A DNA stretch of 64,000 nucleotides, from positions 88,189 through 152,188 of the forward strand of contig NZ_VTLB01000006.1 of the NCBI RefSeq assembly GCF_020514235.1. Direction: 5' to 3'. The notes beneath the pieces were generated by a model. It made no database searches and was not told the DNA's origin. It saw nothing but the letters and a program-made list of their open reading frames with translations. The position numbers and the translations under genes were made by a program. Positions within the stretch are counted from its first letter, which is position 1, and the number at the start of each line of letters is the position of its first letter. Below, one piece after another: positions 43,444 to 52,451 of this stretch. Source of the DNA: Synechococcus sp. MU1617. GTDB taxonomy: Bacteria > Cyanobacteriota > Cyanobacteriia > PCC-6307 > Cyanobiaceae.

Positions 43444-44616
43444 ATGGCCAGCCTGCTCGATCAGCTTTCACAAATGACCGTGGTCGTTGCCGACACGGGT
43501 GATCTGGAGGCCATCCGTAAGTTCACCCCTCGGGATGCCACCACCAACCCGTCGTTGATCCTGGCTGCTGCGCAGATTCCCGCCTACCAGAACCTGATTG
43601 ATGAGGCGTTGCGGTCATCGCGCAAGTTGATGGGTAGCGATGCAGCGGTGGAAGACGTTGTGCGGGAAGCGCTGGATGAAATCAGTGTGATCTTCGGCAA
43701 GGAGATTCTCAAGATTGTTCCCCGTCGTGTGTCAACTGAGGTGGATGCTCGCCTGAGTTTTGATACCGATGCCACGATTGAAAAGGGGCGCAAGCTGATT
43801 CGTTTGTACAACGATGCCGGCATCAGCAACGATCGTGTTCTGATCAAAATTGCCTCCACCTGGGAAGGCATCAAAGCCGCCGAGGTGCTGGAGAAAGAGG
43901 GGATTCACTGCAACCTCACCCTGCTGTTTGGTTTCGGTCAGGCGGTTGCCTGTGCCGAAGCCGGCGTCACCCTGATTTCCCCCTTCGTCGGGCGCATCTT
44001 GGATTGGTACAAGGCAGAAACCGGGCGCGACTCCTATCCCGGTCCGGAAGATCCCGGCGTGATTTCGGTGACCAAGATCTTCAACTACTACAAGACCCAC
44101 GGCTACAGCACCGAGGTGATGGGGGCGAGCTTCCGCAACATCGATGAGATCACCGAGCTGGCCGGTTGCGATCTGCTCACGATTTCACCGAAGTTGTTGG
44201 ATCAACTCCGTGAGAGTGATGCCGTGCTGACCCAGAAATTGGATGCGGCCCATCCCACGGATGGCGAAGCCAAGATCCACGTCGATCGCGCCAGCTTTGA
44301 TGCATTGATGCAGGACGATCGGATGGCCAGCGACAAACTCACCGAGGGCATCAAAGGCTTCAGCAAGGCCATTGAAACGCTGGAGCATCAACTGGCCCAT
44401 CGTCTGGCTGAACTGGAGGGTGGATCCGCCTTCCGCCACGCCGTTTCCGAGATCTTCATGCTCAATGACATGAACGGTGATGGATCGATCACCCGCGATG
44501 AATGGCTCGGTAGTGATGCCATCTTTGATGCCCTGGATCAGGACCATGATGGTTTGATCTCTCAGGAGGATGTGCGCCAAGGCTTTGGCGCAGCCCTTGC
44601 TCTGACCTCTGTCTGA
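43444..44616 (+). CDS. tal: transaldolase with C-terminal EF-hand pair
   Basis: 390 residues. The first ~325 are a class I transaldolase barrel: [43 protein letters not shown] (with the Schiff-base Lys) and [18 protein letters not shown]. The enzyme links the pentose-phosphate pathway with glycolytic sugars. Residues 342-353 ([12 protein letters not shown]) and 365-376 ([12 protein letters not shown]) are two complete EF-hand loops, suggesting calcium binding. Fusions of this kind are annotated in cyanobacteria. The ATG at 43444 follows ftsI by 48 bp, and a weak GACGC/GCGTC hairpin lies between. The cNMP-domain gene follows after 14 bp. Confidence 0.95.
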   Translation: MASLLDQLSQMTVVVADTGDLEAIRKFTPRDATTNPSLILAAAQIPAYQNLIDEALRSSRKLMGSDAAVEDVVREALDEISVIFGKEILKIVPRRVSTEVDARLSFDTDATIEKGRKLIRLYNDAGISNDRVLIKIASTWEGIKAAEVLEKEGIHCNLTLLFGFGQAVACAEAGVTLISPFVGRILDWYKAETGRDSYPGPEDPGVISVTKIFNYYKTHGYSTEVMGASFRNIDEITELAGCDLLTISPKLLDQLRESDAVLTQKLDAAHPTDGEAKIHVDRASFDALMQDDRMASDKLTEGIKGFSKAIETLEHQLAHRLAELEGGSAFRHAVSEIFMLNDMNGDGSITRDEWLGSDAIFDALDQDHDGLISQEDVRQGFGAALALTSV

Positions 44617-44630
44617 GTCGAGCTGGTTCC

Positions 44631-45014
44631 ATGCATGCGCTCGACACCATGCGTGCTTTGGCCAGCAAGGCCGAAGTGATTCGTCTCCAGCAGGGTGAAG
44701 TGCTGTTTCGTACGGGCGAAACCGGCACCTGCATGTACGGTCTGCTGGAGGGATCGGTGCGGCTCACCTGGATTGATTCTGCAGGCCATGAGGGACACGA
44801 GGACATCCCAGTAGGCCATGTGTTTGGTGCTGGGGCCTTGGTGATGGAGGACCATCAGCGTCTGAGCACCGCCACGGCCACCAGTGATTGCCGTTTGATT
44901 GCCATGAACCGCGACAAGTTCCTGTTTGCAGTTCAGGAGACGCCGATGTTCGCAGTGCAACTCCTCGCATCGATTGATGCCCGTCTGCGGGACATCAAGT
45001 TGGCTGAGGGCTGA
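44631..45014 (+). CDS. single cNMP-binding-domain protein
   Basis: A 127-residue protein made only of a cyclic-nucleotide-binding beta-barrel: LQQGEVLFRTGETGTCMYGLLEGSVRL, GHVFGAGALV (in place of the GE...R cassette), then CRLIAMNRDKFLFAV. The DNA-binding HTH of Crp/Fnr regulators is absent. The phosphate-binding cassette is incomplete, so cAMP or cGMP binding is doubtful; it may be a redox or protein-contact sensor. The ATG at 44631 is 14 bp after the transaldolase stop, so the two are probably one operon. An AT-rich gap follows. Confidence 0.78.
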   Translation: MHALDTMRALASKAEVIRLQQGEVLFRTGETGTCMYGLLEGSVRLTWIDSAGHEGHEDIPVGHVFGAGALVMEDHQRLSTATATSDCRLIAMNRDKFLFAVQETPMFAVQLLASIDARLRDIKLAEG

Positions 45015-45443
45015 GACAGAACTTTTTTCGATGGGGTCTAACGATTGTTTGACTTGATTTTGAATCGTGGCTAAATGTGCTGCGATGTTATTTATTGAAA
45101 GGCCAAAGTGAGGCTTTGGATGCAAGGGGAAATATCTGGGGCGTCGAGGTTGTATTGGTCTGCACTTGTGGAGAAGTTGTATTGGATGATCCAATCTGTG
45201 TCTTTGTGGTGAATTCGAATGATGAAGCGCAGCTCTAGTTGAATCTCTTGTTGTTAAAGCGATGGATTGGCGCAAGAAAAATAGGCTTTGAACAGGAGTT
45301 TTCTCAAGCGTTTGGCGTGACAAATAGCTCGCCTATGCCGGCTATGCCGCATAGAGAGCTTGCTGGCATTGTCTGAAACAAGCAAGTGATTTTTTCGATT
45401 GATCAGTGAGAATGATTCGGATTTTGGATTCCGATCACTCGCG
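45015..45443. other. 429-bp AT-rich intergenic region, no convincing gene
   Basis: Visibly richer in A and T than the surroundings. TTGACT at 45049-45054 and TAAATG at 45072-45077, 17 bp apart, could be a promoter on the plus strand. A TTGTATTGG element occurs twice, at about 45149 and 45178. AAAGGCC...GGCTTT at about 45099 and CCTATGCCGGCTATGCCG at about 45332 are small repeats. No reading frame of persuasive composition or RNA fold of known family was found. It may hold an sRNA, the promoter of the PucC-like gene, or a decayed gene. Confidence 0.4.
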
Positions 45444-46826
45444 ATGCGGCCTCTCCGCCTGGGAATGCAACTTGGATTGTTCCAGCTCAGTCTGGGAATC
45501 CTTGGCGTTCTCATCCTGGGACTGCTGAATCGTCTACTAATTCAAGACATCCAGCTGCCGGCGGTGTTGGCGGCCTTGGCCGTGGGTGCTCAGCAGTTGA
45601 TGGGGTTCACCCGCGCTTGGTTCGGCCATCGCTCCGATGGCATCCCTCCCAGCCGGCTACGGCGCACACCTTTCATCGTGATCAGCTCCTTGGCGATCGC
45701 CCTGTTGTTCGGCGTTGCTTGTCAGCTGGTGCTCCGGTTGGCCGCCAGCATGGAGGCCTCCGGCGGTGAGCTCAATGCGCTGCTGATTGGCCTGTTGATT
45801 CTTGTTTTCGTGGGAATCGGCACGGCGATTGCCGCCGGTGGAACAGCCTTTTCGGCCTTGATCGCCGATCGCACCACAGAAGCCGATCGGCCGCGGGTGC
45901 TGTCGGTGGTGTGGGGGATGCGTCTACTGGGGGTGTTGCTGGGCAGTGTTCTGGTGAATCAGGTGTTCGGCAGTGCCTGTGCGGCCGATGCCAGCCGCAC
46001 CGCTGTTCTGGCCGGACTTCAGCACTTGTCGTTGGTGACGCCGTTGGTGCTGCTGGGGCTTGGGGTGGTGTCTGTATTTGGCGTGGAACGCTGCACTACA
46101 GGCTTGATGGTGCCTGCGGGGGTGGCTCCCCAGGATGTCCCCCAGCGGTTGGCTTTGCCCCAATTGTTGTGGCAACTGCGCACCATCCCTCAGGCCGGAC
46201 GCTTCCTCGGGGTGCTCTGCCTGTTCACTTTCAGCATGTTCCTCAACGATGCGGTGCTCGAGCCCTACGGTGCCGCCGTCTTTGGCATGAGTGTCTGTGC
46301 CACCACATCGCTGAATGTGTTGATTGCCCTGGGCTTCTTTGCTGGCCTGGGCCTCAGTGGCTTCTGGTTGATTGAGCGTGCCGGCAACATCAGAGCGGCC
46401 CGGGTGGGCGCGGTGCTGGCAGCTTTGGCTTTGCTGTTGATGCTTTGGGCCGGCTCTGAGCAGTCCATCCCCCTGTTGCGGACTTCCGTTGGCTTGTTTG
46501 GCCTGTCGCTGGGGGTGTGCATGAATGCCTGCCTCTCCTTGATGTTCAGCTTTGTGCAGCCCGGTCGCACTGGCTTCCTCCTGGGCATCTGGGGTGCGGG
46601 CTATGCCTATTCCTGCGGCCTGGCCACCATCAGTGGAGGCGGGCTGCTCACCTTGCTCAAAGCGTGGAACGGGGGTGATTTGTTCGCTGCCTATGGCGGT
46701 GTCTTTGGCCTGCAGATGGTTTGTTTCCTTGGTGCCGCGTTGATGACGCGCCATTTGGATGTGGAGGGTTTCCGCAACACGGTGAAAACCCGCTTTTCAG
46801 ATGTCATGGAAATGGCAGTGGATTGA
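45444..46826 (+). CDS. PucC/BCH-family pigment-protein transporter-like MFS protein
   Basis: 460 residues with 12 membrane helices and the PucC/BCH family landmarks: RLGMQLGLFQLSLGILGVLILGLLNR at the start, GAQQLMGFTRAWFGHRSD, RRTPFIVI, FSALIADRTTEADRPRVLSVVWGMR and FLNDAVLEPYGAAVFGM. In purple bacteria PucC helps assemble light-harvesting complex II; in cyanobacteria relatives are linked to chlorophyll-protein or HLIP function. The ATG at 45444 is chosen because it begins RPLRLGM; TTG at 45399 is also in frame. It lies downstream of the AT-rich gap and upstream of the photolyase. Confidence 0.88.
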   Translation: MRPLRLGMQLGLFQLSLGILGVLILGLLNRLLIQDIQLPAVLAALAVGAQQLMGFTRAWFGHRSDGIPPSRLRRTPFIVISSLAIALLFGVACQLVLRLAASMEASGGELNALLIGLLILVFVGIGTAIAAGGTAFSALIADRTTEADRPRVLSVVWGMRLLGVLLGSVLVNQVFGSACAADASRTAVLAGLQHLSLVTPLVLLGLGVVSVFGVERCTTGLMVPAGVAPQDVPQRLALPQLLWQLRTIPQAGRFLGVLCLFTFSMFLNDAVLEPYGAAVFGMSVCATTSLNVLIALGFFAGLGLSGFWLIERAGNIRAARVGAVLAALALLLMLWAGSEQSIPLLRTSVGLFGLSLGVCMNACLSLMFSFVQPGRTGFLLGIWGAGYAYSCGLATISGGGLLTLLKAWNGGDLFAAYGGVFGLQMVCFLGAALMTRHLDVEGFRNTVKTRFSDVMEMAVD

Positions 46827-46879
46827 ATCTTGGCTGGAGCTCCGGATCCACTAGAACCGGATTCCTTCAATTGCAGTGA

Positions 46880-48358
46880 ATGGCAGCGCTGCAGATCGTC
46901 TGGTTCAAGCGTGATCTGCGCATCGTTGATCACCGGCCCTTGGCGGCTGCTGCCGAGTGTGGCCTTGTGCTGCCGTTGTATGTGGTGGAGCCGGAGTTGT
47001 GGCAGCAGCCCGATGCCTCCGAGCGGCAGTGGATGTTTTGCCGGGAGTCGCTGCTGGAGTTGCGCCAGGCCCTAGCGGATCTGGGCCAACCCTTGGTGGT
47101 GCGTGTTGGGGATGTGGTGCAGGTGCTGGAGCGGGCCCGGCGCCAGTTCGGTATCGATGGGCTGTGGAGCCATGAGGAAACCGGCAACGGCTGGACCTAC
47201 CAGCGCGACAAACGCGTTGGGGCTTGGGCTCGTCAGCACGGCATCGCCTGGACGGAAATCCCCCAGTTCGGGGTGGCGCGCCGGATGCGCAGCCGCAATG
47301 GCTGGGCCAAGCGATGGGAGATTCAGATGACGGAGCCCATCACGCCAGCGCCGGCCGCGTTGCAACGCCTCGAGGGTGTTGATCCTGGAGTGATCCCTGA
47401 GGGTCCCTGTTCAGAACTGCTGTCGGATGCGTGTCCGCAGCGTCAGATCGGTGGCCGTTCGACCGGCCTCAAGGAGTTGAGCGACTTTCTGCAGCACCGT
47501 GCCCAGCGCTATCAACGGTCGATGTCGAGCCCCAACACCGCCTTCATCGGTTGTTCTCGGCTTTCGACGTATCTCACCTGGGGTTGTCTCTCGATGCGGG
47601 AGGTGCTGCAGACCAGCCGCAACCACAGGGGTCGCGGCGTCAGCAGCTTTGAATCAAGGCTGCACTGGCACTGCCATTTCATTCAGAAGCTGGAGGATCA
47701 GCCCGCGATTGAATTCAGCGATTTCCATCCGTTCATGCGGGGCATTCGTGCAGCGGATGCCGAGCGTTTGACGGCCTGGAGCGAAGGCCGCACAGGCGTC
47801 CCCTTTGTGGATGCCTGCATGCGCGCTTTGCGGGCCCATGGCTGGATCAACTTCCGCATGCGGGCGATGTTGATGTCCTTCGCGAGCTACAACCTCTGGC
47901 TTCCCTGGAGGCACAGTGGCCTGCATCTGGCCCGTCAGTTTGTTGATTACGAACCGGGAATCCATTGGAGCCAGTGCCAGATGCAGTCCGGCAGCACCTC
48001 GATCAACACGATTCGGATCTACAACCCGATCAAGCAGGGGATGGACCACGACCCCCAGGGGCTGTTCATCCGTCAGTGGTGTCCTGAGCTCAAGGATGTG
48101 CCCGCGATTCATATCCATGAGCCGTGGATGCTGGGTGGTGGCATGCCAGCACCGATTGTTGATGTCACCACATCCATGCAAGACGCCAAAGATCGCATCT
48201 GGGAGATTCGTCGTTCGGCCGGTTTTGATCGCCATGCCGATGCGATTCAGCGCAAGCATGGCTCCCGTAAAGCTGGCTTAAAGCCCACGACGGCACGCCG
48301 TCGGCGCAAACCTCAGCAACCCGACAACGGCAGTCAGCAGCTCAGCCTTGGCCTTTAG
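46880..48358 (+). CDS. cryptochrome/photolyase-family flavoprotein
   Basis: 492 residues. The N-terminal alpha/beta domain begins [17 protein letters not shown] and may hold an antenna cofactor. The C-terminal helical FAD domain contains [17 protein letters not shown] and [22 protein letters not shown], followed by [13 protein letters not shown]. The gene probably repairs UV-made pyrimidine dimers using light; a cryptochrome signalling role is not excluded, so no symbol is given. The ATG at 46880 gives the whole N-terminal strand. It follows the PucC-like gene by 53 bp and overlaps the reductase gene by 4 bp at convergent stops. Confidence 0.88.
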   Translation: MAALQIVWFKRDLRIVDHRPLAAAAECGLVLPLYVVEPELWQQPDASERQWMFCRESLLELRQALADLGQPLVVRVGDVVQVLERARRQFGIDGLWSHEETGNGWTYQRDKRVGAWARQHGIAWTEIPQFGVARRMRSRNGWAKRWEIQMTEPITPAPAALQRLEGVDPGVIPEGPCSELLSDACPQRQIGGRSTGLKELSDFLQHRAQRYQRSMSSPNTAFIGCSRLSTYLTWGCLSMREVLQTSRNHRGRGVSSFESRLHWHCHFIQKLEDQPAIEFSDFHPFMRGIRAADAERLTAWSEGRTGVPFVDACMRALRAHGWINFRMRAMLMSFASYNLWLPWRHSGLHLARQFVDYEPGIHWSQCQMQSGSTSINTIRIYNPIKQGMDHDPQGLFIRQWCPELKDVPAIHIHEPWMLGGGMPAPIVDVTTSMQDAKDRIWEIRRSAGFDRHADAIQRKHGSRKAGLKPTTARRRRKPQQPDNGSQQLSLGL

Positions 48359-49500
48359 TTGCGCTGTAGCAGCAGCCGTTTGATCACCCGTTGGGCGATG
48401 TCGCCGTAGCCCATTTCCCCGGAGAGAATCTGAGCAATCCGCCGTGGTGCGGTGGGCCGCTTGATCCCCAGCTGATATCCCACACCGGGGAAGCGATAGA
48501 ACACCTGGGCAATGCGCCGACCCCAGGCCATCGACTCACCCCAGCGCTCCCGCATGGCGCGGCTGTAGCCCCGCAGATCTCGACTGTCGCCCTTGAGCCA
48601 TTGGCTGAGATGTCGAGCCGCCTCGCAGCCACTCATCAGGGCGGGGCGTAGCCCTTCCGCCAGAAATGGATCGCACAGCGATGCTGCATCGCCAACTACC
48701 ACAATGCCGTTGCCATCAAGACGGTGATGGCCGTTCCACACCCGCAGTTGCCCCCGTTGGCGGATCCCAGCATCTGCGGCGAAGCCCAGATCCGGCAGCA
48801 GCTGGGCCAGCACCTGCTCCGGGTCGGCGTCCTGCTTACCGATGAAGCTGCCCACACCGATGTTCACCCCGCCAGCGAGGGGAAAGGCCCAGGCGAAGCC
48901 CTGCTTCACCAGGCCGAATTCAAAGCGTGTGGTGCCATCGCTGAGATTTCCCTGGCCCTCCAGCCGCACCGACATGGTGGTGGCCATCTGGGGCTGTTTC
49001 GCTCCCAGGCCGAGCTGTTGGGGCCAAGGGGACCCCGAACCATCGGCGATCACCACGGTCCGTCCCTGCCAATGGCGCCCATCGGTTGCCGTCACCTGCC
49101 ATATATCTCCATGACGACGGATGTCATTGACCTCAACGCCTGTAAGCCGTTCAGCCCCAGCCTGACTGGCCTGGTCTGAGAGCAGTTGATCCAGCGTTTC
49201 GCGGCGCACGATCCAGAACGGTGCATTGCCGGGCAGCTCGGCGACCACCGGATCCTCCAGGCACCAACTGAAATCAACCTGACGGATCACCTGCTCCACC
49301 GCTGGCTCCAGTGAAAACGGGAACCACTGCTGTACAGAGGCTGCCATGCCACCACCGCAGGGTTTGACCCGCGGCTCGTCGTCGCGCTCAAGCGTCAGAA
49401 CGTCATGGCCCGCTGCCGCGAGATGCACTGCCGCCGCACCACCAGCGGCCCCGGACCCGACGATCAGAACATCGCGGGTCCGATCCACTCCCTTGGTCAC
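48355..49500 (-). CDS. geranylgeranyl-reductase-family FAD oxidoreductase
   Basis: 381 residues: Rossmann start [21 protein letters not shown], the KPCGGGM motif of the family, DGSGSPWP, the [12 protein letters not shown] segment and [22 protein letters not shown] near the C-terminus. Family members (ChlP and relatives) saturate the geranylgeranyl tail of chlorophyll or other isoprenoid lipids. True ChlP may lie elsewhere, so the symbol is withheld. Its GTG overlaps the frr stop by 4 bp (GTGA), so it probably belongs to a pyrH-frr-reductase operon. Confidence 0.85.
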   Translation of the reverse strand: MTKGVDRTRDVLIVGSGAAGGAAAVHLAAAGHDVLTLERDDEPRVKPCGGGMAASVQQWFPFSLEPAVEQVIRQVDFSWCLEDPVVAELPGNAPFWIVRRETLDQLLSDQASQAGAERLTGVEVNDIRRHGDIWQVTATDGRHWQGRTVVIADGSGSPWPQQLGLGAKQPQMATTMSVRLEGQGNLSDGTTRFEFGLVKQGFAWAFPLAGGVNIGVGSFIGKQDADPEQVLAQLLPDLGFAADAGIRQRGQLRVWNGHHRLDGNGIVVVGDAASLCDPFLAEGLRPALMSGCEAARHLSQWLKGDSRDLRGYSRAMRERWGESMAWGRRIAQVFYRFPGVGYQLGIKRPTAPRRIAQILSGEMGYGDIAQRVIKRLLLQRN

Positions 49501-50045
49501 ACTTTGAGGATGTCGGCTTCCTTGGTGGCAAGGTGCTTCTCGAGTTCGGCAATGAACTTGTCGAGCGTTTTCTGAACGCTGTCTTGCTCATCGCGGCTCT
49601 GGTCTTCGGAGAACTCTCCCTCCTTCTCCTGCTTCTTGATCTTGTCGATTGCGTCGCGGCGCAGGTTGCGCAGGGCCACCTTGCCTTCCTCGGCGTACTT
49701 GGAGGCCAGCTTGCAGAACTCCTTGCGGCGTTCCTCGGTGAGGGGCGGAACGTTGATGCGAATGATCTTGCCGTCGTTGTTGGGGGTGAAGCCCAGCTCA
49801 CTCATGGCAATTGCTTTTTCGATCGAGGCCAGGGCGCTGATGTCGAACGGTTGGATCTGGATCGTCTGGGAATCAGGGGTCGACAGGGTGGCCAGCGACT
49901 TCAGTGGGGTTTCGGCGCCGTAGTACTCCACGCTGATGCGATCCAGCAGGGAGGAATTGGCCCGGCCGGTGCGGATGGTGTTGAAGTTGCGCTGGGTGGC
50001 CTCCACCGACTTGCGCATGCTGGCTTCGAGGTCCTGGGTCGACAT
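49497..50045 (-). CDS. frr: ribosome recycling factor
   Basis: 182 residues of standard length. [21 protein letters not shown] at the N-terminus, the hinge [32 protein letters not shown] (here KIIRI) and the [21 protein letters not shown] tail identify RRF, which splits post-termination ribosomes with EF-G. pyrH lies 39 bp upstream, the usual bacterial order pyrH-frr. Confidence 0.97.
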   Translation of the reverse strand: MSTQDLEASMRKSVEATQRNFNTIRTGRANSSLLDRISVEYYGAETPLKSLATLSTPDSQTIQIQPFDISALASIEKAIAMSELGFTPNNDGKIIRINVPPLTEERRKEFCKLASKYAEEGKVALRNLRRDAIDKIKKQEKEGEFSEDQSRDEQDSVQKTLDKFIAELEKHLATKEADILKV

Positions 50046-50084
50046 GGTTGCTGGGGGTGGAGACGTGCGTACTCGGTTGCGTTA

Positions 50085-50798
50085 TTAGGCGGGGTCGCCG
50101 ATGCGGGACCCGATCGGTTCCCCGGCCACGGCTCTGCCGATGTTGCCAGGTTCAAACAGGTTGAAAACAACAATCGGGATGTTGTTGTCTTTGCAGAGGG
50201 CGATGGCGGTGCTGTCCATCACCCCCAACTCGCCGCTCAGCACATCTTGATAGCTGAGCTGGGCATGCTTCACCGCATCGGCGTGCTTGGCCGGGTCTTT
50301 GTCGTAGACCCCATCCACCTTGGTGGCTTTGAACACCACATCGGCGTTGATTTCGGCAGCCCTGAGGGCAGCGGTGGTGTCGGTGGTGAAGAAGGGGTTG
50401 CCGCAACCGGCGCCGAACACCACCACCCGGTTTTTTTCCAGGTGCCGGATGGCTTTACGCCGGATGTAGGGCTCCGCCACTTCCTGCATGGCGATGGCGG
50501 TCTGCACCCGGGTGGGAACGCCGGCCCTCTCGAGCCCGTCTTGGAGGGTGATGGCGTTCATCACCGTGGCCAACATGCCGACATAGTCGGCTGTGGCCCG
50601 TTCCATGCCCGCTGCAGACCCCTTCAGGCCGCGGAAGATGTTGCCGCCGCCCACGACGATCGCCAGTTGGGTGCCACTGGCCACCACTTTGGCCACATCA
50701 GAGGCAATTGACTGAACAATCGCGGGATCGATGCCATAGCCCTGAGATCCCATCAGAGCTTCGCCGCTGAGTTTCAGCAGGACGCGTGTGTAGGTCAT
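50085..50798 (-). CDS. pyrH: UMP kinase
   Basis: 237 residues of the amino-acid-kinase fold: [49 protein letters not shown] and [13 protein letters not shown] are its standard blocks. It makes UDP from UMP and is regulated by GTP and UTP in bacteria. The ATG at 50798 gives the usual start MTYTRVLLK. First gene of pyrH-frr-reductase; the small unknown gene at 50882 diverges 83 bp away. Confidence 0.97.
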   Translation of the reverse strand: MTYTRVLLKLSGEALMGSQGYGIDPAIVQSIASDVAKVVASGTQLAIVVGGGNIFRGLKGSAAGMERATADYVGMLATVMNAITLQDGLERAGVPTRVQTAIAMQEVAEPYIRRKAIRHLEKNRVVVFGAGCGNPFFTTDTTAALRAAEINADVVFKATKVDGVYDKDPAKHADAVKHAQLSYQDVLSGELGVMDSTAIALCKDNNIPIVVFNLFEPGNIGRAVAGEPIGSRIGDPA

Positions 50799-50881
50799 CT
50801 ACGGTCCAGATCCTTTCGACAGTAGCAAGCACTGGCAGAAGCCTCTGATCGCCGCTTGGATGGGGAAACCGCGGCTGTTTG

Positions 50882-51076
50882 ATGACAAAGAGCGATGCCA
50901 CCCAAAGCGGTGTGATGGCCCGTCTCACGCTTTCCGCTTTGGAACGGGCCAGCCAGGATCCGGACTGTTGGCGTGAGCCTGTGGTGCACCGCGCTCTGTT
51001 GGTGAGTGGACTGTCGGTGCTCACCGCGGCCACCCGTCATCTTCAGGACGATCTCGAGGCGGCTGAAGCGGCCTAA
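50882..51076 (+). CDS. small helical protein, unknown
   Basis: 64 residues, probably two helices (MARLTLSALERASQDPD and VHRALLVSGLSVLTAATRHLQDDLEAAEAA) with a small Cys-Trp region between. No membrane segment, signal or known motif. The ATG at 50882 is used; the TTG just before it is also open. It stands between pyrH and cobO (22 bp to the convergent stop). Size and composition are consistent with a small cyanobacterial family, but this could not be checked. Confidence 0.55.
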   Translation: MTKSDATQSGVMARLTLSALERASQDPDCWREPVVHRALLVSGLSVLTAATRHLQDDLEAAEAA

Positions 51077-51098
51077 CTAAGGCTGGGTTGTTCAACCC

Positions 51099-51764
51099 TT
51101 AAAACTCGATGCCCGCCTGAGCCTTCACCCCCTGTTCGCGGAAGGGGTGGTGCACCAGGGTCATCTCGGTTACCAGATCGGCCCGCTCCACCAGCTCGGC
51201 TGGTGCGCCCCGTCCGGTCACCGCTACGTGGGTGAGCTCCGGTCGCTCGTTCAATCCGTCGATCACCGTACCGGCCTCGATGTAGCCCAGTTTCAAGGCC
51301 ACATTCAGCTCGTCGAGCAGTACCAATTTCACGCTCGCATCGCGTAGGTAGCCCAGGGCCGTCTGCCAGGCCGCCTCCACCAGTTGTTGATCCCGCTCTC
51401 GGTTCTGGGTTTCCCAGGTGAAGCCTTCCCCCAGGGCATGCCAGCTCACCTGCTCGCCGAAGGCCTGTAGTGCTCGTGCTTCGCCGGGCTCCCAGCCCCC
51501 CTTGATGAATTGAACAATCGCTACCCGCTCGCCATGGCCAAGGGTGCGAAGCACCAGCCCAAGCCCGGCTGTTGTTTTGCCCTTGCCCTGGCCGGTGAAC
51601 ACCAGCACCAGCCCCTTCTCCTTATCGCGTTCCTCCACCCGTTGCTTCTGCACCTGCTGGCGCCGCTCCATCCGTTTGCGGTAGCCGGCGTCGTCGGTTT
51701 CGGGAGCGAGCTTGCCCCCCATGCCCAGCTCTGCGGCGGATTGATCGAGGTCGTTCGTGCTCAT
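51099..51764 (-). CDS. cobO: cob(I)yrinic acid a,c-diamide adenosyltransferase
   Basis: 221 residues of the BtuR/CobO/CobP family: the P-loop VFTGQGKGKTTAGLGLVLRT, VAIVQFIKGGW, and LVLLDELNVALKLGYI are diagnostic. It adenosylates the corrinoid cobalt. It matches cobK earlier in the window and shows the cell makes corrinoids, consistent with the pseudocobalamin production known in marine Synechococcus. The methyltransferase gene lies 22 bp upstream on the same strand. Confidence 0.96.
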   Translation of the reverse strand: MSTNDLDQSAAELGMGGKLAPETDDAGYRKRMERRQQVQKQRVEERDKEKGLVLVFTGQGKGKTTAGLGLVLRTLGHGERVAIVQFIKGGWEPGEARALQAFGEQVSWHALGEGFTWETQNRERDQQLVEAAWQTALGYLRDASVKLVLLDELNVALKLGYIEAGTVIDGLNERPELTHVAVTGRGAPAELVERADLVTEMTLVHHPFREQGVKAQAGIEF

Positions 51765-51786
51765 GGAAAGAGGGGCGTTGTTGGTT

Positions 51787-52419
51787 CTATCGAGGTCGAG
51801 TGGCGGTGATGCGTTGCAGGGCCTGTCCCGCCAGCAGCTCTTGGCTCACGCTGCTGAACCCAAGTTGCTCCAGCTGGGAGGGGAGATCGTCCTCCAGCAT
51901 GGCGGTGGCGGTGTCGGTTTCAAACAGGGCGCAAAAAAGTTGTTGGGGAAGCTTCAGCCAAGGTCCGGCTGGATGCAGATCCACAACCACCAACCAGCCG
52001 CCCGGTTCCAGCAGCCTCAGGGCGCTGCGCAGCACCCTCTCCCGATCGCTGCGGGGGAATTCGTGCAGTGCCACGCTCAGCTGGATGGCGTTGAAGCTGG
52101 CATCGGCCAGCGGCGGATCTTCGGCCAGCCCCTCCACCCGCTCCAGGGTGGGGTGGCGTTGGGCGGCGAGATCCAGGGCGCGGGGGGAGACATCGAGCCC
52201 CGTCACGGCATAGCCCGCCGCTAGCCATGGGGCCGCTGCTTCGCCACTGCCGCAGCAGAAATCCAGCACTGCCGCTCCAGGTTTGAGATGGGGTCGCAAT
52301 GCCTCGAGCCCTAGGCCCCGCAGGCGCTCCACCCCACCCACACTCAGCGACGACACCGCCGTCACCGTGTCATAAATCCAGCGGTAGCGGTAGGCCAGCG
52401 GCCTCAGAAACGACGTCAT
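51787..52419 (-). CDS. class I SAM-dependent methyltransferase
   Basis: 210 residues with motif I VLDFCCGSGEAAAPW, motif post-I TGLDVSPRALDLAA, motif II-like FNAIQLSVALHEFP and the motif III LEPGGWLVVVDLHP. A short helix at the N-terminus (YRYRWIYDTVTAVSSL) precedes the fold, as in ubiquinone/menaquinone-type methyltransferases, which is weak evidence for a quinone substrate. The substrate is unknown. It lies 22 bp upstream of cobO and 32 bp downstream of the recombinase-like gene, all on the minus strand. Confidence 0.82.
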   Translation of the reverse strand: MTSFLRPLAYRYRWIYDTVTAVSSLSVGGVERLRGLGLEALRPHLKPGAAVLDFCCGSGEAAAPWLAAGYAVTGLDVSPRALDLAAQRHPTLERVEGLAEDPPLADASFNAIQLSVALHEFPRSDRERVLRSALRLLEPGGWLVVVDLHPAGPWLKLPQQLFCALFETDTATAMLEDDLPSQLEQLGFSSVSQELLAGQALQRITATRPR

Positions 52420-52451
52420 CGTTGATGTGCAAAAGGGCAGTCAGGTTGATG

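Noticed and set aside
44562..45323. 253-residue minus-strand frame over the cNMP-domain gene and AT-rich gap
   Set aside because: Composition is unlike a protein (Pro, Gln, His rich) and it lies antisense to a recognised domain.
46835..46860. Sequence resembling a cloning polylinker (GAGCTC, GGATCC, ACTAG in a row) between the PucC-like and photolyase genes
   Set aside because: Only short matches in a genuine intergenic gap with normal genes on both sides; the flanks do not follow the vector. Treated as chance.
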